Source of the DNA: an uncultured Campylobacter sp.
GTDB taxonomy: Bacteria; Campylobacterota; Campylobacteria; Campylobacterales; Campylobacteraceae
Direction of reading: 5' to 3'
Length of the DNA: 64,000 bases
NCBI RefSeq assembly: GCF_944323605.1
Contig: NZ_CALUTC010000001.1
Span: 248,001-312,000 of the forward strand
Position 1 is the stretch's first letter; each line of letters opens with the position of its first letter. The notes beneath the pieces are model-generated. The model saw only the letters and a list, made by a program, of their open reading frames with translations, did no database searches and was not told where the DNA came from. This document shows, one piece after another, positions 9,763 through 19,029 of the stretch. The position numbers and the translations under genes are program-made.

Positions 9763-10326
9763 ATGAAAATAGTGTTAATAGGCTCTTCAACCGGAGGTCC
9801 AAATCAGCTTAAATTTCTTTTAAAAGATTTGTATATAGAAAATTCTTGTGTTGTAATAGCTCAACATATGAGTCATTCTTTTATACCGTCTTTTGTGAGG
9901 CAGTTTAATCAAGAGGCAAAAAGCGAAGTTCTTTTAGCTGCTGATAAAGAAAAATTGGAGATTGGAAAAATTTATATTTTGCCTAAAAATTCAGTATTAC
10001 AAGGATCAACTAATATAAGTTTGCATTATAGCGATGAAAGCACTATATTTAATCCAAATGTAAATTTATTATTTACTTCTGCTGTAAATGTAGCAAAAAC
10101 TAATGAAGTAATAGCCATACTTTTAACCGGTATGGGAGATGATGGAGCACAGGGTTTGTTTGATTTATATAAAAGTGGAGTTAAATGCTTTTGTGAAAAT
10201 GAAGAAGATAGCGTTGTATATGGTATGCCAAAAAGAGCAAAAGAGATAAATCCTAAACTAGAGCAAATAAGTTTGTTTAGCATAAAAAATGAGATTATCA
10301 AATTTGCAACAAATTCACAAGAATGA
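9763..10326 (+). CDS. cheB: CheB-type chemoreceptor methylesterase lacking a receiver domain
   Basis: Removes methyl groups from, or deamidates, chemoreceptor glutamates. 187 residues, consisting only of the catalytic domain: Ser in GSSTGGP, His in AQHMSHSF, Asp in GMGDDGAQG. The absence of the N-terminal response-regulator domain is characteristic of Campylobacter CheB', so phosphorylation by CheA cannot control it directly. A GAGG box precedes the ATG. cheR follows after 9 bases. Confidence 0.95.
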   Translation: MKIVLIGSSTGGPNQLKFLLKDLYIENSCVVIAQHMSHSFIPSFVRQFNQEAKSEVLLAADKEKLEIGKIYILPKNSVLQGSTNISLHYSDESTIFNPNVNLLFTSAVNVAKTNEVIAILLTGMGDDGAQGLFDLYKSGVKCFCENEEDSVVYGMPKRAKEINPKLEQISLFSIKNEIIKFATNSQE

Positions 10327-10335
10327 AAGGTTTAT

Positions 10336-11133
10336 ATGCAGGATTTAGGATTTAATGAAGAGGAATTGTATTCATTTATAAAGATTATGAATGAATACAC
10401 AGGAAATGACCTAAGCGAAAAAAAGAGTGCTTTGGCTGTGAAACTTAGAAGTTTTTTAAAAGAACTTAATGGAATTTCTAGTTTTAAAGAATTTTTAACT
10501 CGCTTACAATATGATAAAAAACTAAAACAAGAAACTATAGATTTTGTAACTGTTAATGAAACTTATTTTTATAGAGAATTACCACAGCTTAAAGAAGCGT
10601 TGTATTATCTTAAATCCTTAGATAAAAAGGTAAATGTGCTTTGTGCACCTTGTTCTAGCGGAGAAGAGGTTTATTCTTTAGCACTGCTTGGAGTGTTAAA
10701 TTTTTCTAAAGAAAACTTAAATATAGTTGGTATAGACATAAATAGCAAGGCGATAGAAAAAGCTAAGAATGCTGTTTATCAAGGCAGGAGTTTGCATCGT
10801 TTAGCAGATAGTGAAAAAATTAGATATTTTACAAAGGAAGGCGATTTTTATAAGATAAAAAAGGAAGAGCTTTGTCGTTGTAGATTTGAGCTTTGCAATG
10901 TTTTTGATAAGAAATTTCTAGAGCTTGGCAAATTTGATGCGATATTTTCTAGAAATATGATGATATATTTTGACTACGAATCAAGATTAAAATTCGCAGA
11001 AGTGCTGTATAAAATAGCAAACAATCAATGCAGACTTTACATAGGAAATGCTGATTTAATGCCTGATACCGAGTATTGGAGCAAGGTTTTTGTTCCAAGA
11101 GGTGGAACTTATTATATTAAAAATGATCTTTAA
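10336..11133 (+). CDS. cheR: Chemotaxis protein methyltransferase CheR
   Basis: SAM-dependent methylation of chemoreceptor glutamates. 265 residues: helical N-domain (1-75), then a Rossmann domain with CAPCSSGEEVYSLA, VGIDIN and FSRNMMIYFD, the CheR signature regions. It is co-transcribed with cheB'. The stop overlaps the convergent ctsF stop by 4 bases. Confidence 0.95.
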   Translation: MQDLGFNEEELYSFIKIMNEYTGNDLSEKKSALAVKLRSFLKELNGISSFKEFLTRLQYDKKLKQETIDFVTVNETYFYRELPQLKEALYYLKSLDKKVNVLCAPCSSGEEVYSLALLGVLNFSKENLNIVGIDINSKAIEKAKNAVYQGRSLHRLADSEKIRYFTKEGDFYKIKKEELCRCRFELCNVFDKKFLELGKFDAIFSRNMMIYFDYESRLKFAEVLYKIANNQCRLYIGNADLMPDTEYWSKVFVPRGGTYYIKNDL

Positions 11134-12311
11134 AATTTGTTTATAGAATTAAGCTCCCACATAGGTAGAAAAATTCCTAAAGCCAAAAATAGCACACCTA
11201 TAGCAACTACAAAAGTCATAAGAGGTTCTATTAAATTTAATATAAGGCTTAGCTTGTCATCTAATTTGACTTCATAATATCTTGATATGTTTTCACATAT
11301 TTTGCCTAGTTTCGCACTTTTCATAGCAGTGTTTAACATACTTATTACAAGAGTATCAAAAATTTTAACCTTATCAAAGGCTAATTCTAAGCTCAAGCCT
11401 TGTTCCATTAGTATTTGAATTTCTTTTATTTTTTGCTTTATAAATTTATTTTGAAAATTTGCAGATGCTAGTTTTACTGATTTTAAAGCTACTATATTTG
11501 CCTCACTTAAAACAGATAAGACAAAGAAAAATTGAGAACTTTGAGAATAAAAAATCAAACTTGATACAATGGGAATTTTACTTATTATCATATCCACGAT
11601 ATAAGCAAAATCTTGTCTGTTCTTATAAAGCAAAATAAAAATAAATATAAAGGCTACAAATGCAAAGATGATTACTAAGTAAAATTCACTCAAACAATCG
11701 TAAAAATTTAAAAACATTCTGGTTATAAGTGGCAATTCTATGTTAAATTCGTTAAATAAATTTTTAAATTGCGGCAAGATAAGCAGTATAATGGCACAAA
11801 ATGCGAATATAAGAGTGATAAAAACAAAACAAGGGTAGGATAGGGCTTTTTTTAATTTCTTTAAATTTTCAATCTTTTTTTCTTTTAGTTCGCATAATTT
11901 AGCAAAAATTTTAGCCAATTCTCCGCTATGTTCTGCTAGTTCTAGTAAGGTAAGCTCTGTATTATTAAAATAAAAAGAGCTATTTTTAAAAGCAGATGTT
12001 AAGTTTTGACCACTATTTAAAAGCTTTGATATATTGTTTAAAAATATCTTTAAGTCGGATTTAGCACTTTTTTCAAGTTCTTTGATAGCATTTTGCAAGC
12101 TTATGTTAGAGTCTAAAAGTATTGATAATTCTTTATAAAATATCAATAAAATTGAATCTTTTAGACGTTTTTTAAAAAAAATATTATTAGCTTCCTCGAT
12201 ATTTTCTACTTTTAAACCTTTATTAATGGCTATTTTTTGAGCTTGAAATTTGCTTTTTGCGTAAATTATAATTTCTTTATCACTATTATATAATTTAACC
12301 CTATATCTCAA
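11130..12311 (-). CDS. ctsF: Type II secretion/type IV pilus-like inner membrane protein, transformation factor CtsF
   Basis: GspF/PilC-family platform protein; in C. jejuni CtsF is needed for natural DNA uptake. 393 residues, two T2SF domains each with membrane segments (about residues 165-190, 210-235 and 360-385). It overlaps ctsE by 4 bases; the ATPase ctsE immediately upstream makes the pair a DNA-uptake motor and platform. Confidence 0.88.
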   Translation of the reverse strand: MRYRVKLYNSDKEIIIYAKSKFQAQKIAINKGLKVENIEEANNIFFKKRLKDSILLIFYKELSILLDSNISLQNAIKELEKSAKSDLKIFLNNISKLLNSGQNLTSAFKNSSFYFNNTELTLLELAEHSGELAKIFAKLCELKEKKIENLKKLKKALSYPCFVFITLIFAFCAIILLILPQFKNLFNEFNIELPLITRMFLNFYDCLSEFYLVIIFAFVAFIFIFILLYKNRQDFAYIVDMIISKIPIVSSLIFYSQSSQFFFVLSVLSEANIVALKSVKLASANFQNKFIKQKIKEIQILMEQGLSLELAFDKVKIFDTLVISMLNTAMKSAKLGKICENISRYYEVKLDDKLSLILNLIEPLMTFVVAIGVLFLALGIFLPMWELNSINKF

Positions 12312-13945
12312 CGCAAAACCCTATAAATTTCATCTATGCTACTTATTCCTAATCTAGCCTTTTGCAATGCGTTATCAAATATAGTTTTAAAGCCTTTTTC
12401 CTTAGCTTTTTGTAGAATTTGTGCTTTTGAAGCATTTATTCTTATTAATTCGCTAAGTTCTTCATCTATAAATAAACATTCGCTTACTAATTCTCTTCCT
12501 AAATACCCTGTATAATTGCACTCTTTACAAGAAGCAGCTTCAAAAAAAGTTCCATCAAATTCACTGTATTTTTTATCAGATATTTTTTTGCAATACGGAC
12601 ATAATTTTCTAAGTAATCTTTGTGCTATCACTACAGTAAGTGCACACGATATGAGATAAGGTTTTGCTTTCATATCAAGCATTCTAGAGATTGCAGAAAT
12701 AGAATCATTTGTGTGAAGTGTAGAAAAAACTAAATGTCCTGTTAATGAAGCTTTTATAGCTATGTCAAGACTTTGTTCGTCTCTAATTTCTCCTATCATT
12801 ATAACATCTGGATCTTGTCTTAGCATAGCTCTTAATGCGTTGTTAAAGTCAAGTCCAGCTTTTTCGTTCAGTAAAATTTGTTGCACTAAATCAATTCTGT
12901 ATTCTATAGGATCTTCTGCTGATATAATTTTTTTGCTTTCGCTTTTTATCTCATTTAAAGAAGCATATAAGGTGGTGCTTTTACCACTTCCAGTGGGACC
13001 TGTAAGGAGTATAAGTCCGTGAGGCAAATTTATACTTTTTTTATATTTTTGAAGCACGACTTCATCGAATTTAAGATCGTCTAAGCTTAGAATTTCAGCC
13101 TTTCTTTTTAAAATTCTAAGCACTATTGTTTCTCCATTTATAATAGGCAAAGATGAGAAGCGAAAGTCGTATTCTAAGCCTTCAAATTCCATAGAAAAAC
13201 TTCCATCTTGAGCCTTTCTTTTTTCAGCTACATTAAGATGTGCTAGTATTTTTATATAAAATATAAGTGCGTTGTATATATCTTGTTCTAGTTTTATAAA
13301 TACAAACATAATCCCATCTACTCTAAATCTTATAAGTGCATCTTTATCGTTTATTTCAAAGTGTATATCGCTTGAATTTAGTTTTATGGCTTCATATGTT
13401 ATAAGTCTAAAAAGTTTTGAAACAGCACTTTGTTCCTTGTCGCTTTTGCTTTTTAGTTCAAATTTTAGTTCTTTAAATAACTCTTTTAATTCTTTTTCTA
13501 AAATAAATTCATCTAAAATTTTTGAAATTTGTATCTTGCTTGATATGAAAATTTTAACCTTTTTGTCTTTGAATATAGAGCTTATTCTATCTAGTAAAGA
13601 TACATTAAAGCTATTGTAAGTGCTTACATAAATATACTTATCGTCCTCTTTAAAAAATACCAAATCCCTATTTTCCATAAAAGAAGGAGGCATTTTTTCA
13701 AGCAATGATAAGTCTATTTCTTCTTTTTTTAAGTCTATAAAGTCTAATTTTTTAAAATGAGCAAAATTGTGTAAAAAATCATCTTCTTTTATAGAAAGAA
13801 CTTTATTTATTTCATCTAAAGATATGCTTTTATCATCATAAAGTTCATATAAAACAATGTCGAAATTTTCTAAATTTTTTAGAGTTTTTACATCGTTTAT
13901 TTTATATTTTACTTTTCTTGAGATTCTCTTTAAAAACTCCTGCAT
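12308..13945 (-). CDS. ctsE: GspE/PilB-type secretion ATPase, transformation factor CtsE
   Basis: Cytoplasmic hexameric ATPase powering the competence pseudopilus. 545 residues. Walker A GPTGSGKST, an Asp box around SAEDPIEYRI, Walker B region RQDPDVIMIGEIRD, a His box with GHLVFSTLHTND, and a C-terminal zinc tetracysteine motif (CPYCKK ... CKECNYTG). The N-terminal domain (1-150) is divergent. The start lies 3 bases after the ktrA stop. Confidence 0.92.
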   Translation of the reverse strand: MQEFLKRISRKVKYKINDVKTLKNLENFDIVLYELYDDKSISLDEINKVLSIKEDDFLHNFAHFKKLDFIDLKKEEIDLSLLEKMPPSFMENRDLVFFKEDDKYIYVSTYNSFNVSLLDRISSIFKDKKVKIFISSKIQISKILDEFILEKELKELFKELKFELKSKSDKEQSAVSKLFRLITYEAIKLNSSDIHFEINDKDALIRFRVDGIMFVFIKLEQDIYNALIFYIKILAHLNVAEKRKAQDGSFSMEFEGLEYDFRFSSLPIINGETIVLRILKRKAEILSLDDLKFDEVVLQKYKKSINLPHGLILLTGPTGSGKSTTLYASLNEIKSESKKIISAEDPIEYRIDLVQQILLNEKAGLDFNNALRAMLRQDPDVIMIGEIRDEQSLDIAIKASLTGHLVFSTLHTNDSISAISRMLDMKAKPYLISCALTVVIAQRLLRKLCPYCKKISDKKYSEFDGTFFEAASCKECNYTGYLGRELVSECLFIDEELSELIRINASKAQILQKAKEKGFKTIFDNALQKARLGISSIDEIYRVLR

Positions 13946-13948
13946 TTT

Positions 13949-14602
13949 TTAGCTTAAAGAAAAATTCTCAAGGTCTTTTACTGTGCCTACTAAAATTATA
14001 TTATCTCCAACATCAACAAGTGTTGTTTCAAGCTCTGGAAACATAGACCAATCATCAGTGCCTTTTTTATAGGCTAGTATTTTCATATTTTGGGCTATTT
14101 GTTTTAGACTATGTCCAACAAGAGTGTCATCTACTAAGATTTTCACAGCTCTTATAGTATTTGCAGATAGGTCTATTACCTCAAATTTGCTATGAGATAA
14201 AATTTCTTTTGCAAGTCTTACTGCACTTTCTTTTTCTGGATAAATTACCTTAGAAGAGCCAAGCTTTGACAAAATTTGCCCATGAACTTGCGAGGTAGCT
14301 TTTGTTATAACTGTTTCAACGCCTATTTCTTTTAATGCCATTAAAGTAAGTATGCTTTTTTCTATATTTTCACCTATACTAACTATAACTATATCCACAT
14401 CTTGAAATCCAGCTTCCTTTAAAGCTGATTGATTTGATGAGTCTAATATATATGCGTAACTAACTTTGTCTTGCAGCTTTTTTAAGTTATTTTCATCTAT
14501 ATCAGCTATGACTACATTTTCTCCGCCATTAATTAGTTCTGTGGCTAATACAGAACCAAATTTGCCAAGCCCTATAATACCATAGGTTGTGTTACTTTTC
14601 AT
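13949..14602 (-). CDS. ktrA: Potassium uptake regulatory subunit (KtrA/TrkA type)
   Basis: Cytoplasmic RCK protein gating a KtrB/TrkH-type K+ channel. 217 residues: a Rossmann N-domain with the nucleotide loop GLGKFGSVLA and the acidic DIDENNL, and a C-terminal TrkA-C domain (about 135-217). It overlaps ktrB by 4 bases, so the pair is coupled. Confidence 0.92.
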   Translation of the reverse strand: MKSNTTYGIIGLGKFGSVLATELINGGENVVIADIDENNLKKLQDKVSYAYILDSSNQSALKEAGFQDVDIVIVSIGENIEKSILTLMALKEIGVETVITKATSQVHGQILSKLGSSKVIYPEKESAVRLAKEILSHSKFEVIDLSANTIRAVKILVDDTLVGHSLKQIAQNMKILAYKKGTDDWSMFPELETTLVDVGDNIILVGTVKDLENFSLS

Positions 14603-15945
14603 AGATATACCTTTCCTTGTGGATATCTTAAGAATTTTTCCTTTTCTTGAGTAAACATAGATATTAAAAATGCAAAAATTCCTATTCTACCTGTTATCAT
14701 AAGTAGTATGATTATTAATTTACTTTCATTGCTAAACAATGCAGAAAGCGATAATGTTCCGCCATCTCCTGTTGATACGCCTACAGTTGCAAATGCAGAA
14801 CTTACTTCAAAGAGAATATTTATAAACCTATACTCCTGTTCTAACAAGCTTACTATTATTACGCATATTATAACATACATTATAGAACCAACCGTTATAA
14901 CAAAAGCTTTTCGTATGGTTTCTTCTGGTATTTCATAATGAAAAATATGTGCAGCTCTTGCATTTTTTATAACCCAGTAAGTATATATGATTAAAACTGC
15001 AGCTGTTGTGATTTTTATACCACCTGAAGTTCCACCAGGACCACCTCCAATTACCATAAACAAAGAACCAAAAAATAAAGATGCATCTTTTAGTGTGCTT
15101 AAATCTATGGTATTAAAGCCTGAAGTTCTGTAATTTACCGATATAAAATAAGAGCTAAGAAGTTTGTCAAATAAAGAAAAGGAGCCTATACTATTTTTAT
15201 TTGCGTATTCAAACAAAAATACAACTACAGTAGCTAGTATTATAAGTATCACAGTCCCGCTTAATACAATCTTTGTGTGTATGCTAAGTGTGCCTAGTCT
15301 TTTCTTTTTAAATAAATAAAGCTCTAGTAAGACAAAATACCCAATACCACCTATAATTATAAGTGTAGTTACTATAAAATTTATCCAAAAATCTTGTCTG
15401 TATGGCATAAGACCGTATTCAAATAATGTAAAACCAGCGTTATTAAATGATGATATTGACAAAAATAAACCGTTCCAAATAGCTTGTGGCATACTCATTT
15501 CAAGTGCAAATCTAAGACTTAAAAGCACAGCACCTACAAATTCTGTAATAAATACAAATATTACTATCTTTTTAAGAAAATCAATAACCCCGTCTATGTG
15601 TGGATAAATAAGGGATTCTTTTAGCATATTTCTTTCATTAAATCCTATTTTTTTGCGTATGAGTAGGTAAAAGAATATGCCAAGTCCCATATATCCAAGA
15701 CCGCCAATTTGTATCAAAAACAATAAAAAAATTTGTCCCCATATGGTAAAATCAGTTGCTATGTTTTTAACTATTAAGCCTGTCATACTTATAGCAGAAG
15801 CAGAAGTAAATAAAGCATCTATAAAACTCATATCGCTTTTGCTCATTATATCAAGCCTTAGTATAAAAGCACCAAAAATAGCTATACCAACATATCCTAA
15901 AAATAAAACTCTTATACTTCTTCTGTCTAAGTGTGTTTGTTTCAT
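14599..15945 (-). CDS. ktrB: Potassium transporter membrane subunit (KtrB/TrkH type)
   Basis: Inner-membrane K+ uptake channel subunit, 448 residues, hydrophobic throughout. Four M-P-M repeats are visible through selectivity-filter regions such as SMTGLIV, FNNAGFT, YRTSGFN and ATVGVSTGD. The partner ktrA follows. The promoter must lie in 15946-16042, shared with the divergent tRNA. Confidence 0.92.
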   Translation of the reverse strand: MKQTHLDRRSIRVLFLGYVGIAIFGAFILRLDIMSKSDMSFIDALFTSASAISMTGLIVKNIATDFTIWGQIFLLFLIQIGGLGYMGLGIFFYLLIRKKIGFNERNMLKESLIYPHIDGVIDFLKKIVIFVFITEFVGAVLLSLRFALEMSMPQAIWNGLFLSISSFNNAGFTLFEYGLMPYRQDFWINFIVTTLIIIGGIGYFVLLELYLFKKKRLGTLSIHTKIVLSGTVILIILATVVVFLFEYANKNSIGSFSLFDKLLSSYFISVNYRTSGFNTIDLSTLKDASLFFGSLFMVIGGGPGGTSGGIKITTAAVLIIYTYWVIKNARAAHIFHYEIPEETIRKAFVITVGSIMYVIICVIIVSLLEQEYRFINILFEVSSAFATVGVSTGDGGTLSLSALFSNESKLIIILLMITGRIGIFAFLISMFTQEKEKFLRYPQGKVYL

Positions 15946-16042
15946 AAGTTCCTAAACTTTTAGAAATTAAACCAAAAAGTATAGCAAAATTTTTATAAAA
16001 AACAAAAAATAATGAATTTAGTTTTTTTTAAAAATAACTTGT

Positions 16043-16048
16043 TATAAT
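16043..16048 (+). promoter_or_regulatory. -10 element of tRNA-Phe
   Basis: A perfect TATAAT, 16 bases before the first tRNA base, preceded by T-rich DNA without a clear -35. This fits Campylobacter sigma-70 promoters. Confidence 0.6.
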
Positions 16049-16063
16049 ACCGCTTTTAGTTGT

Positions 16064-16139
16064 GGTTGGATAGCTCAGTCGGTAGAGCAGCAGACTGAAA
16101 ATCTGCGTGTCGGCAGTTCGATTCTGCCTCTAACCACCA
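16064..16139 (+). tRNA. tRNA-Phe (GAA)
   Basis: A full cloverleaf is readable: acceptor GGTTGGA pairs with TCTAACC, the D-arm contains AGCTCAGTCGGTAGAGC, the anticodon loop CTGAAAA has anticodon GAA, the T-arm is GGCAGTTCGATTCTGCC, and the CCA end is encoded. It stands alone between ktrB and the end of the pse operon. No integrated element is seen here. Confidence 0.97.
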
Positions 16140-16160
16140 CTCATTTATCTCTCGTGATTT

Positions 16161-16787
16161 TTAATCACTTTTTTTGTAAATTTTTAGTATAAATTTTTGT
16201 TTTTCTATGTAAAAAAATGCCGGAAATTCTTTATTTGAGCAAATTCTTAGTAGATTAAATTGCGATTTTATGCTTTTGTTTATATCTAACTCGCTATCTT
16301 TAGGGTATCTTCTTTTGTAAAAGCTTTCTTTACCTTTTTGTTTTTTTGCTTTTAATTTATCTATGTTTTTTACAAATTTTAAAGCCATTTTGTAGACTAA
16401 TTTAGCTTGCTTGTCCCTTAGCTCATTATATAATTCTAAGCCATTTAAAACAAGTTTTTCTTTTATATAAAATTCTCCATTATCCGCACTTTCATTTGCT
16501 TCAAACAAAGTAAAAATTATTTCTTTTTTACCCTCTAAAACTTGATGAAAAAGTGGAGCAAATCCTTTGCCTTTTGGTAAATTTGAGCTGTGAATTACTA
16601 TGTTATGTTTATTTTTTGAAAGGCTTTTTTTGTTTAAAATTTTATGATATGAAAGTATGAATAATATGTCGAATTTTTCTTTTATGTCGCTACTACTGTA
16701 AAAAAGTTTAGCATCTAATTTTTTTGCTAGATGTTTGGCATATCTTAAAAACCATTGATTTTTTGAGGTAAGTATGGCTATTTTCAT
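16161..16787 (-). CDS. Formyltransferase-like protein, probable sugar N-formyltransferase of the flagellin glycan pathway
   Basis: 208 residues. The motif HSSNLPKGKGFAPLFHQVLEG followed by NESADNGEFY matches the N10-formyl-tetrahydrofolate formyltransferase fold used by Met-tRNA and sugar formyltransferases. The length and the place at the end of the pse operon favour modification of a nonulosonic acid rather than Met-tRNA. Which sugar position it acts on is inference. The start ATG at 16787 lies where the pseH frame would end after a one-base slip in the G tract, so its translation may be switchable. Confidence 0.7.
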   Translation of the reverse strand: MKIAILTSKNQWFLRYAKHLAKKLDAKLFYSSSDIKEKFDILFILSYHKILNKKSLSKNKHNIVIHSSNLPKGKGFAPLFHQVLEGKKEIIFTLFEANESADNGEFYIKEKLVLNGLELYNELRDKQAKLVYKMALKFVKNIDKLKAKKQKGKESFYKRRYPKDSELDINKSIKSQFNLLRICSNKEFPAFFYIEKQKFILKIYKKSD

Positions 16788-16814
16788 GCAGATACCTCAA
16801 AAATGTATATGAGA

Positions 16815-17273
16815 TTATTTAAAGCCCCCCCCCCTCATAGCAAATTCTATACTTAGTAAATTACCGTGTTTCTTTGTGATTTTAAATCCAAATTTTTCAT
16901 AAAGTTTCAAGGCTTTTGTATTCTGTTCAAAAACCTCAGCTTTTATTTTTTTTAGTTTTAAATTTTTAAAACCGTATTCAAGCATTTTATTCATTAAAAT
17001 TTCTCCAACCTTTCTTTGAGTTATCTTATAAAGTCCAAAAAAACCTTCATCATTATCAATTCTTGTAAAGCTTATAACCCCTATCATTTCCTCATCATCA
17101 AAGAGTGCAAGATAAATGTCTTTGCTAAATTTTAACTTTTCTATGAATTCTAGGTGTTCATCTAAGCTTATATTCTTGTTTATAGCAAAATTTGCTACTT
17201 CTGGGCTATTTCTCTTTTCTAAAATTTGCTTTTTTTCATCTAGGCTTAATTCTGTAAAATTTTTAAATATCAT
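16815..17273 (-). CDS. pseH: GNAT acetyltransferase PseH (pseudaminic acid pathway)
   Basis: N-acetylates UDP-4-amino-4,6-dideoxy-AltNAc using acetyl-CoA, the third step of CMP-pseudaminate synthesis. 152 residues with an N-terminal [15 protein letters not shown] region and a GNAT acetyl-CoA core ([18 protein letters not shown]). It overlaps pseG by 4 bases. The last codons are encoded by a G10 tract giving MRGGGFK; slippage alters only the C-terminus and its relation to the next gene. Confidence 0.85.
   Translation of the reverse strand: MIFKNFTELSLDEKKQILEKRNSPEVANFAINKNISLDEHLEFIEKLKFSKDIYLALFDDEEMIGVISFTRIDNDEGFFGLYKITQRKVGEILMNKMLEYGFKNLKLKKIKAEVFEQNTKALKLYEKFGFKITKKHGNLLSIEFAMRGGGFK
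16825..16834 (-). repeat. G10 contingency tract at the 3' end of pseH
   Basis: Ten C on the plus strand, ten G in the coding strand. With G10 pseH ends after GGGFK; with G11 it ends two codons earlier. With G9 or G12 the frame continues 13 codons and its TGA overlaps the ATG of the downstream formyltransferase gene. Confidence 0.9.
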
Positions 17274-18094
17274 ATCATCATTTCTACTTCATAGCCTTTT
17301 TGACCAAGCCAAGTAGCTATGTTTTCTTGATTTTTTGCTGTGCAAATAGCCTTAAAATTTGCTTTTAGCATAAGGGCTTCATTTATTAAAGAACTAGCCG
17401 AAATGATAAGTTTTTTGCTTTCATTCATTAATTTAGCTAGATTTTCGCTGTCTATTACTAGCGTTATATTACTTTTTGAAGCTACAAATTCTTTTAATTT
17501 ATCTAAATTTAGATTCGCACTTGTTGTTGCTATTATTATTTTTTTATCTTTTGATATTTCATTTGCTATGTTGGCTGATAGGTTTTTGCTATCAACTCCA
17601 CCCATACATATAAAAAAATCATATTTTTTCTCTCTTTGTATCTTAGCCTCTTCGTAAAATTCGTCTCTAATCAAGGCACAAGAAAATCCACATCTAATCT
17701 CACAAAATTTAGGGACAAGGTCTTTGTATTCGTCTATTTTTGCATAAGCATTTACATTTAAAAGTATATCACAGTAATGCTCTTTATACATATCATCAAG
17801 GCATAGAATTTTTACCCCGGTTTCAAGCTTTATAAGCATTTCATCATCTTTATCTATATCGTAGTGATCTATGATTAAAAAGTCAAATTTTTCCCTTTTT
17901 ATCAAATTTATAAGCTCATAAATACTAGCACTTGAAAGTTCATAAACGGTGTAAGGAATTTCATCTATTAACGAGCCTTGAAGTTCCATACAAGCAAAGC
18001 TTACATCATCATATTGTTTTGCTAAAACAAGGTCTCTTTTTATATGTCCGTGTCCTATGGTAGATGAGCTATCACTTCTTATTAAAACTTTCAT
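17270..18094 (-). CDS. pseG: UDP-sugar hydrolase PseG
   Basis: Cleaves UDP from UDP-2,4-diacetamido-2,4,6-trideoxy-L-altrose, step four of pseudaminate synthesis. 274 residues, a glycosyltransferase-B-like fold. The N-terminal loop [11 protein letters not shown] carries the catalytic His. CMGGVDSKN and [11 protein letters not shown] resemble the nucleotide-binding half. It overlaps pseF and pseH by 4 bases each. Confidence 0.88.
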   Translation of the reverse strand: MKVLIRSDSSSTIGHGHIKRDLVLAKQYDDVSFACMELQGSLIDEIPYTVYELSSASIYELINLIKREKFDFLIIDHYDIDKDDEMLIKLETGVKILCLDDMYKEHYCDILLNVNAYAKIDEYKDLVPKFCEIRCGFSCALIRDEFYEEAKIQREKKYDFFICMGGVDSKNLSANIANEISKDKKIIIATTSANLNLDKLKEFVASKSNITLVIDSENLAKLMNESKKLIISASSLINEALMLKANFKAICTAKNQENIATWLGQKGYEVEMMI

Positions 18095-18786
18095 TTGTTT
18101 TTTGCCTTTAGATTTATTTCAAACAAGGCTTTAGCAAAGTCTAAATCCTCTTTTGTATCTATATCGCAAACTAAATTTCTAGGTAAAATATAAACAGTAG
18201 AATACTGTTTAAATAAAAAATCTTTTTCAAGCCAAGCATTTTTAGTGCCAAAATAAAAAGCCCCAGCGTCGTGATATGCTTTTTCTAAATCCTGACTTCT
18301 TTTGTAATAATACTTTTCATCAAACATCTTTACTTTAGAATTTTCATCTAGCTTAAACGATCTTTGTATGGGGTATTCAAATTCCGTTGCAGCAAATAAA
18401 AAAAGACTTTTATCCTTTATGAATTTATCGTAGGCTTCTTTTAAAATTTTAGCGTTTATAAGAGGGGCTGTTGGGTAAAGTAAGCAAAGATTTTTTACAT
18501 TTTTTCCATTTTGTAATAGAGACTTTAAAGTGTATATAGCAGCCTTTGTGCTAGAGCTTATATCGTCTGCGTATTTATCTCTTTTGAAAATTTTTGCCTT
18601 AAATTTTAATGCTATGTTTAAAATTTCCTCATCATCGCTTGAAACTATAACCTCATCAAAAATTCCAGAATCAAGAGCATTTTCTATGCTATATGCTATT
18701 AGTGGTTTGCCGTGAAAATCCACTATATTTTTTTTAGGAATTCTTTTGCTACCACCACGAGCCGTTATCATGCAGATATTTGACAT
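18091..18786 (-). CDS. pseF: CMP-pseudaminate cytidylyltransferase PseF
   Basis: Activates pseudaminic acid with CTP, the last step before transfer to flagellin. 231 residues. The nucleotide loop [14 protein letters not shown] and PTAPL, followed by the CDIDTKED metal region, identify the CMP-nonulosonate synthetase family. The pse context supports PseF rather than NeuA or LegF. It lies 18 bases after the ACP gene. Confidence 0.88.
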   Translation of the reverse strand: MSNICMITARGGSKRIPKKNIVDFHGKPLIAYSIENALDSGIFDEVIVSSDDEEILNIALKFKAKIFKRDKYADDISSSTKAAIYTLKSLLQNGKNVKNLCLLYPTAPLINAKILKEAYDKFIKDKSLFLFAATEFEYPIQRSFKLDENSKVKMFDEKYYYKRSQDLEKAYHDAGAFYFGTKNAWLEKDFLFKQYSTVYILPRNLVCDIDTKEDLDFAKALFEINLKAKNK

Positions 18787-18804
18787 ATCTATCCTTAGAT
18801 AGTA

Positions 18805-19029
18805 TTAATTTATATAGTCTAATATCTTATCTATGCTATTTAGTTCTTGAGTTTTTTCTATAGGTATTACAACATCATATTTTTCTTGTATATTTAAAAA
18901 TATATTTGCAATATCTAAAGAATCTATACCTTGATCGCTTAAGCTTTTATCGCTTTTTAAAGTATTTACATCTATTAAAACACCGGTTTCTTTTATGAGT
19001 TCTAATATATCTTCTACCTTAACTTTCAT
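18805..19029 (-). CDS. Acyl carrier protein of the flagellin-modification locus
   Basis: 74 residues; the phosphopantetheine serine is in GIDSLD. This is a second ACP, not the fatty-acid synthesis one. It overlaps the KAS III-like gene by 4 bases. In C. jejuni the glycosylation locus also carries ACP/FabH-like pairs with unknown products. The pair probably makes or transfers a small acyl group for decorating the glycan. Confidence 0.88.
   Translation of the reverse strand: MKVKVEDILELIKETGVLIDVNTLKSDKSLSDQGIDSLDIANIFLNIQEKYDVVIPIEKTQELNSIDKILDYIN

Noticed and set aside
16064-16139. tRNA-Phe as a prophage insertion site
   Set aside because: The neighbouring genes are host flagellin-modification and potassium uptake genes; the prophage starts 13 kb away near accC.
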